Assembly: GCF_019112545.1 (NCBI RefSeq)
Contig: NW_025064891.1
Span: 27,311-91,310, forward strand
From: Guyanagaster necrorhizus
Lineage: Eukaryota; Basidiomycota; Agaricomycetes; Agaricales; Physalacriaceae
Length of the DNA: 64,000 nt
Direction of reading: 5' to 3'
The notes beneath the pieces were generated by a model. The model was not told the origin of the DNA. It made no database searches and saw only the letters and a list, made by a program, of their open reading frames with translations. The position numbers and the translations under genes are program-made. Below, piece after piece: positions 36,096 to 46,330 of the stretch. Within the stretch, counting starts at the first letter, position 1, and each line of letters starts with the position of its first letter.

Positions 36096-37288
36096 CTAAG
36101 CAGCACCAGTACCATACACTTGCTTCGCAGTGCCGAAAAATACGGCGTCGACCGCTTCTTGCTCAACACCCAACTCGGCCAACGACTCGCGGGAAATTGC
36201 ATACCAATCCCCAGCACCGGTCAAACCCTTTACACTAACCATGGAAGAACCAAAGATGATGCGCTGATCCCCAAAGGCTTCCATAACTGGGCCAACTATC
36301 AAGAGCTTCAGGTCTGGAACCTACGCAAGAAAGAAAGAGAAGGACGTACGATACATCTTGATTCTGCGTTTCCATTCCTTTTTCATCTGGGAGTCAGTTG
36401 GTTCTTGTGGCGACAGAACAGACGGGGTAATGGCAGGTATATGGCAGTTCCAGGCTGGAGGCAAGTACTTGATGAAGACCTGGGGGACAAGTGACAAAGC
36501 TGCAATTCTTGCTTGAAAGGCCTTGTAGGCAGGATGGCTCATCAATTTGACGATTGGAAGGTCAAGATTGTCTGGGGGAGGAAGTAGGTTTGCTGTCTAT
36601 GGGTTAGTATGCAGACTGAACCAAGAAATGTGATACACACAGAGAATGATAGGTGGTACCTCGGATAAGCCATCGATCGCCCTGGAGAGCAAATCCTCCA
36701 AGTTGTCGAAAAGAGCATCGGTGAGAGGCACCTCTATGGTGATATCAACAGGCTTTCCCTGCTGCAGAGCCCATCTCAAGCTCTCGACGCCGTTGATGGT
36801 AGCCTTAGTGAAAACGGTATGAAGCGATACAGGTAGTGCAGATTGGGGTAGCGAATGCTCGACAGAGTCTAGGCTAAAAGGAAAGGCGACAGAGACGATG
36901 GATGCAACTGATTTGGCAGATTCAAAGCTGGATTTGAGTAGTGAGGCTGGTCTGAAAGAAAGGAGCAAAAGACATACATCTCGATGGCGTTTTGAGCTTG
37001 GCTTGGGGAAAGCGACAACACGATGCCAACTATCCGGCCGCCTAGAACCTCTCCTGCTTCAAACCTCCACTTGCTCACATCAGCCAGGCCATTGGCGACG
37101 GCCACCGCTGCATCTATCACACTTTCGGGATGTACTGTACTTGGACTGGGAGGCAGAGGAAACTTGTCGGATGTGCCGGAGTTTGGTGGCGTGAAAGCTG
37201 ACAGCGGGAGCCTCGGAAGGCTTTTGGGGCCCTTGCGACGGAGACCGACGCCAGGAGAAGGTGGAGTAGGAGGAAGAGCAGTGGCCAT
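36096..37288 (-). CDS. Unrecognised 354-residue protein, possibly hydrolase-like C-terminus
   Basis: Four exons (36978-37288, 36641-36951, 36350-36592, 36096-36295) give 354 residues in one frame. The first intron would be only 26 nt (36952-36977) but has good splice ends and is needed for the frame. The N-terminus is Pro-rich, followed by alternating helix/strand sequence (G-G-R-I-V-G-I-V-L-S-L, F-T-K-A-T-I-N-G-V). The C-terminus (E-A-F-G-D-Q-R-I-I-F-G-S-S and F-F-G-T-A-K-Q-V-Y-G) recalls the end of amidohydrolase-2 barrels, but metal ligands are not evident. I would not assign a function. Confidence 0.6.
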
Positions 37289-39835
37289 GAAGGACTGAAA
37301 GGGAACCGAAAGGAATATAATCGTAAAAGTTCAACGTAACGTCAATGCAGTTACTTGCAACGGTTGCCTTTTACTTGCTCTTCTTCCTGATTGATATCAT
37401 CACTGTGTTTTTATGCCATCGTCGAAAGGAACAGTTGGTGATAGATACTAGAACTTGGTGAGATGGCTACCTTTCAACTGCCTTTGCTCGACATGCACAG
37501 ACGCGCCGAAATAGAATTATATTTCGACCGATAGAACTTATTTCAGTATGCGAAGATCGCAACAATCATGCAGACACTCAAATGTTCAACACTAGATGCA
37601 AGAGATCCGTAGGATCTTTGATAGTCCCTCCGTTTCAATCCTGTGTAGACGTCCATCGCAACCGTGACCTTGTATCTGCAACGCACGCCCTCCGGTCTGT
37701 TACATAACGACGCTATCGTTAGGCGGATGTACTATTTCCCTGCTTATCCCAGTTGTCCAGTTGTCCAGTCGCCCGGAAATTTTTCAGTCGTATCATCGTT
37801 TTTTTTCCGACGACCACTGGCAGTTTCTTGATCCTTGTCTGGTGAATCTTTAGCATATGCACATACACCCCATGACGAGTGCCTTGTCAGGTGGAAATTT
37901 CAACCCGTACGTTCACAAGCCCTGGTACCTCTGTTTCTGATCTATCAATTTGCAGTCCATCAAAATGTCTCATCATGCTATAGGAAGTGACACCGTCGAC
38001 TGATGCGGCCCATCTTCGAGTCCAGTCACTCTGCTGGCCATGAACATCGGTCACGGTACTTGGACGTTCATGAATAAACGTACCTCACTTCCATCTATTT
38101 CTTCTGCCAAAAATTTATCAAATGCCTTGAGCGCGTCTCTGCGTTCTTCGTTGCTTCCTTGTTCGCGACCTTCGTGCAGGCCTTCACACCTACTTATCCG
38201 CAGAGCGCTCGGCCTCAGCACACCGTTTCTCCAATTGAGCTGTCTCGAACTGAAGGTGTTTCAAGACAGACTCGGTGTTTTTTCCAACTGCAACTTGTAC
38301 CTTGCAGCGTTAAGTTCCGATTGTATTGCACTCGTGTCCGCTTCGCTTCGACCCTTCTCTGCTGCAGCGCTTTTCGTGAACCATTCTTTGGCTAGCACTT
38401 GGGTATATTCTGCACGAGCTACCGCCTCGTCCCCCGGTGCGTAGATCTCACGCTCTAGGCGATCAGCAGTCCGAGATGCGCAGTAATCCGTTCCCAGTCA
38501 CCGTGGCCGCCAGCACGTGAATCCACGCCCAAAGGATGTCTGTGACGGCCCTTTGAAGAGGGTGACCTGAGCGTGTCGTGCTCCAGAAATCGATTCAGGT
38601 TTGAAGGGAAACTGCAGGTAGCATCCCGAATTAGGTTAATTATTTCTTCTATGAGAAGGCTAGGGACATGTTATTCTCAGGTACTTCACATGCCTGGTAG
38701 ATGATAACTTCGACTCACTCCATTTTATTGTCGCAGCTCGGAAACTGCGCTGAGGCAGATTTCTGTGGGTCCACAAATTCAGTTGACATGACTGTCGTAA
38801 GACGAGAGCAGTGGGTCTGCCCTCAATTTTTCACTGTCTGAAAGCAGGACATGCAAATAACACGTGCGCAATGGCCATGATTCCGCTGTTCTGCTGCGGG
38901 AGGAACCAGTTTGCATCCAGCACTGAACTCATACCGGACGTCACGTTTCTCGTTCCTGCAATGGAACTTACTAGAGTTTCGAGCTACGGCGAGGCCCCCT
39001 TTCGGGAGGAGTCTCGGCGCCGATCGATAAATGGACGAGCCTCAGGTGCGTATTTCCTCACTGAATATCGGAATCGTTGGTCCGCAATAAGTATACGGCT
39101 ATTTCAGGAAATGAATGCGAGAACCAAGAGGTAAAGGTAATTTTTTATACGGTGAACACAATGCCAACAATACCCGGACTTTATCAAGGAATACGATGGG
39201 TCGCTTAGCGTCTGCGAATCCTTATGACGTTCGGCGACCTGGGTATCAATGTGAGCTCATAAAGGCTAGTAAGATCGGCACCGTCGTTTCTTTCAGTTTC
39301 GTAATCCTATAGAACCTGCAACCCTTGTTAAAGACGGAAATTTAGTAAGTCGGCGCAACCTTCATTAACTGATAGCCGGGAAATCATTGTAATTCTATCC
39401 CACCCAGACCATACAAATCTGCAATGCGCATGAATCTACTCACAGGGTTCCGAATCATCCCAGTCAGATTTCACAGGCCAATGCACCGTCGGAAGTGTGG
39501 TTAATCAATCAGACAACCCTTCTTGGCTATGTAACTCTCTTTTCCGAATTCCCCACATGATCGCAACATACCAAGTATATCTTTCGCAGATAATTCCGAC
39601 CCGTGATAGAGACCCGTGGACATTTACTACGTGCGCTGGATCAGTTCGTTTCTGATGCATACCGCTTTGCACATGCTCCAGTCCGTGGCGATACTGTCGG
39701 ATAATCTATCCACAGGCGTTATATGGTTTAGTGCCGCGCTATATAAAATGCAAGGCCTCAGTATATGGCGGCATAACAGCACATACCTTGCTTTAGGTGT
39801 CTGTTCTCCATTCCCTCCTTTGCCTTGGTACCGAG
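37289..39835. other. Gene-poor stretch before the lipase gene
   Basis: Besides the coiled-coil remnant at about 37980-38620 I see no supportable gene. Short ORFs on the plus strand (38040-38444, 38811-39134, 39616-39915) lack motifs, and the first is antisense to the remnant. Confidence 0.5.
37980..38620 (-). pseudogene. Degraded coiled-coil gene remnant
   Basis: On the minus strand, heptad-like Glu/Ala/Leu-rich pieces follow each other in order but in different frames and with stops between. They include A-D-R-L-E-R-E-I-Y-A, then A-E-Y-T-Q-V-L-A-K-E-W-F, S-A-I-Q-S-E-L-N-A-A-R-Y, L-Q-F-E-T-A-Q-L-E-K-R and A-L-K-A-F-D-K-F-L-A-E-E. The switches are not at plausible splice sites. This looks like a decayed coiled-coil gene; the parent family is not identified. 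Confidence 0.45.
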
Positions 39836-41124
39836 ATGCACGCGTCATTTTTATTCCTATTGGTTTCGACTATGGGCACAAGCTATGCTACCTCTTCGGA
39901 ATCAGTCCGTCGTAGCGTCACCGCGTTATCCGCTGCTGAACTTGCCTCGTTCGCGCCGTACACGCAGTTCGCAAGAGCGGCATATTGCGGTTCAGACGCC
40001 TTGAAAGACTGGAGTTGTGGGGGTACGTGTTGTGCTCCATGCCTTTTCTCTTGCTGAGGGCCGTCTTTCAGAGGCTTGTGATGCCGTGTCCGACTTCGAA
40101 CCTACACTTGTCGGTGGTGATGGAGATGATGTCCAGTATTGTTAGTGGTTTGGCCAACCCACATAGTCAGGTTGACATATGTTCTTCTAGTTTTCGTTGG
40201 GTACTGGCCATCCGAGGACGCCATAGTTGTAGGACATGAAGGCACTGACCCAACCCAGTTGTAAGATTGTTCTCCGTCATCCAAGTTCTAGTGGTTTATT
40301 CTTAATTTTTCATACAGTGAATCTGTTTTGACAGACATCGACGCACTCCAGGACAACCTCGACACGGATCTTTTCCCCGGTGTCTCCAGTGATGTTTATG
40401 TACATGGCGGTTTCAGAGATGCACAGGCTTCGACAGCTAGTGAAATTCTCGCTGAAGTTCAGTCACTCATCGAATCCAAGGGAACCGACAATTTAGTCGT
40501 CGTTGGACATTCACTTGGGGGGGCTCTGGCCGAGCTTGACGGCCTTTTCTTCGCTCTAAATATACCTTCTGCATCCATCAATGTAGTGACTTACGGGACA
40601 CCTCGTACGTATCCTCGCGGCATATACGGATGCGCATCTCGGCTTCCATAATTTCCTCATTCCGGAACTTTTTAGGTGTCGGGAATTTGGCCTTTGCGGA
40701 GCTCATCGATTCTGAAGTAGGAGACTTGTTCAAGTGGCTTTCATTTGTGCTGACCCCTTTGACCTACAGACACCAAACTTCAAGCGGATTAATAACAAGC
40801 ATGGTACGGCAATACATTCAGTTTACAATGCTGGTCCTGATTGATTCAGATCTTATCCCTATATTGCCTGGCAGAGGCCTCGGGTATGTTCACCCTGAAA
40901 CCGAGATTCATATCCTCGAACCAGGCTCCGCCGTTGCTTGTCCGGGTGGGTCGAATTTCCTTGGTCTTGTCTTTATAACTGACGAAGCAATGATTGCAGG
41001 TAACGACGACGCCACTGACTCAGAGTGCCAGATTGAAACGGTTCCAAATATTCTTGAAGGAAACATAGTGGATCATCTTGGCCCTTACGAGGGCATATAC
41101 ATTGGCACGATATTTTGTTATTAA
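39836..41124 (+). CDS. Secreted class 3 lipase
   Basis: Triacylglycerol lipase of the alpha/beta-hydrolase fold (fungal class 3). Eight exons: 39836-40022, 40072-40140, 40191-40260, 40318-40604, 40676-40716, 40770-40803, 40850-40945, 41000-41124, giving 302 residues. A signal peptide (M-H-A-S-F-L-F-L-L-V-S-T-M) starts the protein. The nucleophile elbow G-H-S-L-G-G-A puts the catalytic Ser at 174. Asp230 in K-H-D-L-I-P-I-L-P-G and His287 in D-H-L-G-P-Y complete the triad. Cysteines near both ends suggest disulfides. The triad parts sit in different exons and are only aligned when the introns are removed, which supports the model. Confidence 0.93.
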
Positions 41125-43099
41125 GTTCAACTCTCCCAAGTAGAAAGCTTGAGCGTTTAAGCTTGGCTATTGTGGGTCAACCGTTAGTCGTTTAAATTAT
41201 ACATCTGATTTATGGAATATTAATCTTCATGGTGACACATCTGATGGTCGCCGGGAAAGCTCAACATTCGCAGCATCATTCGTGGCTGATAATTGAGACC
41301 AGTCGTCCATACTGATCGGACAATAATCCCAGTACCTTACATGTAACCATGACAGAAATTGAATGTTGCATGTGTGCAGAAAAACAATACATGAAAGCCT
41401 GTAGAGAGCAAAGCCATGATAAAAATCCGTTCCTCTTAGGCGCTATATAGAAGAAGTGTCAACCTGGAACATGGTGAACTCACACCTGTTGATGCACTTG
41501 TATTGGCAAGAAGCCGAAGCTTGGAACAATGAGACTGGCGAAATAGATCTTGAAAGCGTGGTGGTATCAACGTACAGAGCCCAGGTTCCTTGAGGACAAA
41601 CAGCTGTTATTATTGATGACGTCGTAACAGGAGCATATATAAAGTTCGAAGTGCGAGACAAATAATCACGCTGCATGGTCGTCGCTCCTCAATTCAAGGT
41701 CTGACTTCTTCCATTCCCATGGTATGTACTGCATCGATGACTTCTTTCAAGCCACGAACACAGTACAGATGGGAAGGAAGAACGTCAGACAATGATGAGC
41801 CTCGACGCCCATACGAGACGTTTCGTGACAGTCAGGAAGATCTGACACCGAAAGAATGGATAGAATATGTGATCAACATTAGGCCTCTAGTAACAGATGC
41901 AGGACGCCAAAGACGACGGACTTGTACAAAGGAAGGGAAGGGAAGGAGTATTACGATAACAAAGTATGGCAGCCAGACTTTTATACTGTAACAAGCGGCT
42001 GCATTTATGGAATTTCATTGACACGCCCCATGGTTCGGAAACCTGCGCGAATTGCGTATCCAGATTATCAAGATCCAATCATCAGGTCGGAAAACGGAAA
42101 AGGAAAACGGAGGGCACTGCGCGCAGGGAAATCTGCAAAGGAGGCGGCGGTGGCCACTGAGGCTGAGCTAAAATCAGAAAAGATGAAGATAGTAGGTGCG
42201 CAGACGTAGTGCGCCTGGCGTTCTTAGGGATACAGTTCTGAGTCACTGCTACCTTTTTAGAAACGACATTTAGGAAATGTCCATAAGTCCGCTGGCCCTC
42301 GTTCTTAAGGCTTCTTCGTGGCGCTCCCGTCGTTCAAACATTGTTTTTTTTGTTTCTGACTAGCAGCGGACTTCCTGCCTCCCTGCGAAATTGGCAAATC
42401 TTGGGATTCCGCTCGGGCACTCAGGTACATGAATATACTTTTACCAATCCCATTGGCTTCGTGGTCGAGTCACTGGCTGTATTGTAAATTCAGCTCTTCA
42501 ACCACATGAGTATTGACTGGCATTTTACCACTTTGGATCTTCACAATTTGCATTGTTCATGCCTGAGAGACATGTCGGCACGAATCAGCGCTGCAAAATA
42601 TGCTTCCGTCTTGCTTCCGCTTGATAAAATTTAGTTCCGTGGCGGCCGATTGGCAATTACTCCTAGCCCGTATATTGCGCCTTTCGTACAGCGACAAAAG
42701 CAATCAGTCTTTTTTACAGGGGGATCCTGACGAATACTTACCTGTCTGTAAAACGATAATGTTATATGACGTTGTAGGGTTTCAAATAAAGGAGCATTTA
42801 TTTTTGCTGCGCGTCGAACAGCTTTGGAGCAACAGTACATGACTGTCCCGTCCGTATAGGAACTTGCTTGAAGCCGACGTCTTGGCATGAACGCCACCTA
42901 ACTAAACGATGTACCGGCTGCACGGGAAATAACACGGTTAAACGACCCTCAAAGTCTGACATCTCATCCAGGATGCCGTTCCTTTCACTTTCACATGGTG
43001 GGAACGAATGGAACGACTATTATTATTTGAATGATATAAAACGACGGTCATACACGACCACCAAATTTTTATGAACTGTTCGGCCCATCCGTCTGCTAT
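41125..43099. other. Gene-poor stretch after the lipase gene
   Basis: Only a doubtful small gene at 41719-42209 is seen. The rest has no ORF with motifs, no repeat visible within the window and no RNA gene. Confidence 0.45.
41719..42209 (+). CDS. Doubtful small hypothetical gene
   Basis: Two overlapping open stretches (41719-41991 and 41922-42209, different frames) encode hydrophilic, basic sequence; the second ends in a Lys/Ala-rich helix. A third frame holds a C-x2-C pair. No good intron joins them, so this may be a decayed gene or chance. Confidence 0.25.
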
Positions 43100-44560
43100 C
43101 TACTTGATGTTGATGAGCTTGCATTCTGAAAGCAAGTATTCAGCACAAAGAACAAGAGATAGAATGGTACAGACCAAAGATGAGCGTTGCATTTCCTGGA
43201 ATCCCGGATTGACCCTTCTTACCGTACCCCAATGCAGGGGGAATAGTAAGTACACGTTCTCCTCCCGCCTGCATCCCGACCAGACCTTGGTCCCATCCTG
43301 TGCGGTTGTTCAGACGTTGCGCAGATTCAGATACTGCAAAAAGAAACGCACCTTTTATGACTTCGCCTGCCCCAAGATGGAACGAAAACTAAAGAACGAT
43401 CAATGAGTGAACACCACTTATCTATAAGAAGGGAACAAAACAACGAACAGGCTTTCCTTTGGTGTTCGAATCGAAAACCTTGCCGGAGGTAAGTTTGCCG
43501 ATGTACCTCATCTGAATAGTATTGCCTTTCTTCGCTTGTGGCCCCGTGCCAATTTTTGAGTCTCTGATCTTCAGACCTCCAGGTAGCTCTTTCTCAGCCA
43601 AGGCTTTGCCGTTGGTCTCAGCCTTTTCTTTCCTGTCCTTTTTGCCAGGTTTGTCAGATTTGTCGGCAGATGCATCGACATTGACTGCGACTGGGACAGG
43701 CTTCCCATCCTCGCCCTTTTGCTTCTTGGCTTTCTTTTTATCGGCCTTCGAGAGCTTCGAGCTGTCAATATCCAAGTCCGTTGACTGGCGAGGTCGTTTT
43801 AGGGACTTTTCTGCAGCTGCATCATGGACTTCTTCAAATCGACTGTAATAATCTGTAAGTATTACTAGACAGTAGACAGAAGGTTGAAAAAAAAATACCT
43901 TGCGTCACTTCCATATTCTTCTGGTTCAATTTCGACATCAGAGCTGACGTCTCTGAGGTCATAGGCTTCCTCCTCGTCGCTCATTCCCTCTGAGTCCGAG
44001 TCGAATGGTCGCTGATCTGCGAGTGGACATCAGCATACCCACGAGAATGAATTTTCTCGGGTACATACCGATGATGTGCCCGCTTACATATATCGTACTT
44101 GCAAAGACACGTTAGTTAACGATAAAGCATAACGCAGTAACGCACTTTTCACCGGTAGTTTCAAATTTGTACAAGCCACCCTCGTTGAGCACGATATCGG
44201 TAACCACTTGTTCGACCTGTCAGAAGATATTCAAGTCTGAATCGCAAATAAGCTAGCCCGCGCAAGTACCTTTCCTACAGACAACGAACATAACACGGTA
44301 GTGATGTTTTCCTCCTCAGAATCGTCATCATTGTCCTCATCATAGGCAACGTTTGGATACGTCAGCTTGACCGTGCTTCTGCCTGATTTGCTGGGCGCTT
44401 CCGAGTCGTCACCAATTGCAATGTTAGTGACCCTTCTGTCGGTTTGGGCTTCGATGATTTCAGGCTTTCCAGGTCCCAGCTTGATGCTCCTACATAGAAG
44501 AGTAAGCACAAAGAGAGTAGAAAGGGCTCTGACTTACCAGAGCGCAAGAGTAACAGCCAT
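43100..44560 (-). CDS. FPR4: Nucleolar FKBP-type peptidyl-prolyl isomerase with nucleoplasmin-like domain (FPR3/FPR4 type)
   Basis: A histone chaperone and prolyl isomerase acting on chromatin. Nine exons (44538-44560, 44270-44489, 44146-44216, 44069-44097, 43899-44016, 43449-43842, 43352-43388, 43175-43297, 43100-43125) encode 346 residues. The N-terminal domain (W-S-I-K-L-G-P-G-K) is nucleoplasmin-like, followed by acidic stretches ([11 protein letters not shown]) and a Lys-rich linker. A C-terminal FKBP domain has [24 protein letters not shown] and A-L-G-Y-G, all standard for FK506-binding pockets. The coding part of exon 1 is only 23 nt. It is head to head with ARPC4. Confidence 0.93.
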
Positions 44561-44690
44561 TCTTCAGAAACAAATGAAGAGGCTGTCGAGAGAAAGGTCG
44601 AAAAAAAAACACGATCGATGATTTTAAGCGCCGACTGAAAGGCATTCGCGGTGACCGTGATTGTCGACAGCAACGCCCAAGACTCAGATC
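44561..44690. promoter_or_regulatory. Shared promoter between FKBP gene and ARPC4
   Basis: The two divergent start codons are 130 bp apart, so the promoters must overlap. No defined element was recognised. Confidence 0.45.
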
Positions 44691-45517
44691 ATGGTACGCC
44701 TTACACTACGATTCCATCTGCCTTGCTCAACAGTCTTCGCAGTCGAACTCTCTTAGACCGTATCTTGCGGCCGTCAGGTCTACTTTGACAGCAGCCTTGA
44801 CTCTGGAAAGTTTTTCATCGCAGGTACGTTGCGTTGAGTACATCGTCGGCTTATCCTTTACTCAAACCGACATCCAGGTCGTCGAACGACACAATAAACC
44901 CGAAGTAGAGGCTTCGTCAGTGCCATTATTTCGCCATAGCTTGCTCACTGACTCTGTTTGTGCAGGGGATCCAAGGAAGTCCTTCTCAACCCTCTGATCA
45001 TTTCAAGAAACGAAAATGAACGGGTTTTAATCGAACCCTCAATCAACTCCATTCGCTTGAGTATCAAGATCAAACAAGCTGATGAAATAGAACGCATTCT
45101 TTGTCACAAGTTTACTCGCTTCATGATGCAAAGAGCAGAGAGTTTCATCGTGCTGCGGCGAAGGCCTGTACAGGTGGGCATCTCTACATACCTACCATAT
45201 GCGTCTTTCAATTCATCTATATCTTATTTCCAGGGATATGATATCTCTTTCTTAATTACCAACACTCATTCCGAGACCATGCTGAAGCACAAGATTGTTG
45301 ATTTCATCATTGAGTACATCAGGTCTTTGCTACTCTGTATCAGCTGCTTAATCCAACCCAGATTTATGAAAGAAGTGGATCGAGAAATCAGCGATATGAA
45401 GCTTAGTTTGAACGCAAGAGCTCGGATTGTCGCGGAGTCGTATCTTACTGCTGTGAGATTCTTTGTACTCTCCTGAGCCCGTCACTTCATTAACATTCCA
45501 TACAGATTAGTACATAA
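44691..45517 (+). CDS. ARPC4: Arp2/3 complex subunit 4 (ARPC4, p20)
   Basis: Core scaffold of the Arp2/3 complex that nucleates branched actin, needed for cortical actin patches and endocytosis. Exons 44691-44693, 44734-44823, 44878-44915, 44966-45173, 45234-45313, 45362-45452 and 45506-45517 encode 173 residues, against about 168 in animals. Motifs include [13 protein letters not shown], then [33 protein letters not shown] and [14 protein letters not shown]. Exon 1 contributes only the ATG. Reading through the last donor would instead give a C-terminus of similar length. Confidence 0.95.
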
Positions 45518-45653
45518 TTGTATCCTCTCCCAGACCATTCATGAATGTAATATGACGCTGGAGGACATCGTGCATACACGGCATACCATCCTACGCGACT
45601 ACTTGTACCTGATGAAGGGCTAATATCCTTGGCGCTGGAATGGAAGGGATGGT

Positions 45654-46253
45654 TTAAATCTGTAGTCTATGCTCTAGTTTTCCTTTGACTTTGTCCCTCC
45701 ACTCCCACTCTAAGATACTATAGCAGGCCACGTCGCAATAGGTCTCCTTGTCTGTCCTCCAACATTCTCTCTTTTCCCCCTCCAGCTTCGCATCGGCAAC
45801 TTTATCTAGCCATCCCCTCATAGCAACATTTGCCGCTGCTGTTTGAAACGTTGCCCGATGCAATCTTTGTTCTTCAAAGACGTGGACCAACAAGGTGTAG
45901 AGCACATCCGTTGCGATGCTTGTTCCATATAACGCAGGACATACCGCGACCCCGATTTCGCACGATTTATTCACCGTTTCCAAATTGAAATAACCCGTTA
46001 TCCCTCCGAACTCCCACTGTCCTTTGTAGTCCGCGACGTGGATATGAAAATCCCTGATACTGGGATTCTGTGATCGCGCTTCCCGGCGTTGGCCCATTTC
46101 CTCGGCTGAAACACTCTGAGGGAAGATGGGAAGATAACGCAGGAATTCTGGATGAGTGCGTAGTTGGGCAACCGCCTCATCTTCTGAAGGATGCGGGGGG
46201 ATGAGCTTTATGCGACCGGTAACTGAGGTCAAGACAACGTTGTGGTTAGGCAT
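45654..46253 (-). CDS. GNAT-family N-acetyltransferase (RimJ/RimL-like)
   Basis: Single exon, 199 residues. The pattern of a short N-terminal part, a central W-E-F-G-G-I-T-G-Y strand, E-I-G-V-A-V and the A-T-D-V-L-Y helix followed by L-H-R-A-T-F matches the RimJ/RimL branch. That branch transfers acetyl groups from acetyl-CoA to amines, often protein N-termini. The substrate is unknown. Its C-terminus ends 77 bp from the helicase end on the same strand. Confidence 0.75.
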   Translation of the reverse strand: MPNHNVVLTSVTGRIKLIPPHPSEDEAVAQLRTHPEFLRYLPIFPQSVSAEEMGQRREARSQNPSIRDFHIHVADYKGQWEFGGITGYFNLETVNKSCEIGVAVCPALYGTSIATDVLYTLLVHVFEEQRLHRATFQTAAANVAMRGWLDKVADAKLEGEKRECWRTDKETYCDVACYSILEWEWRDKVKGKLEHRLQI

Positions 46254-46330
46254 TGAGAGTCCTGATTACTTATGTTCATACAGTAAGTTTGTTATCAGCA
46301 CAAGGTAGAGAAAAGTAATTTCATAAGCTG

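Noticed and set aside
38040..38444. 135-residue plus-strand ORF
   Set aside because: Antisense to the coiled-coil remnant; Ser/Leu-rich composition is what the reverse strand of Glu/Ala/Lys codons gives.
38811..39134. Plus-strand ORF with a C...GH...C pattern like half a zinc knuckle
   Set aside because: Only half of the CCHC motif is present and nothing around it resembles gag; probably chance.
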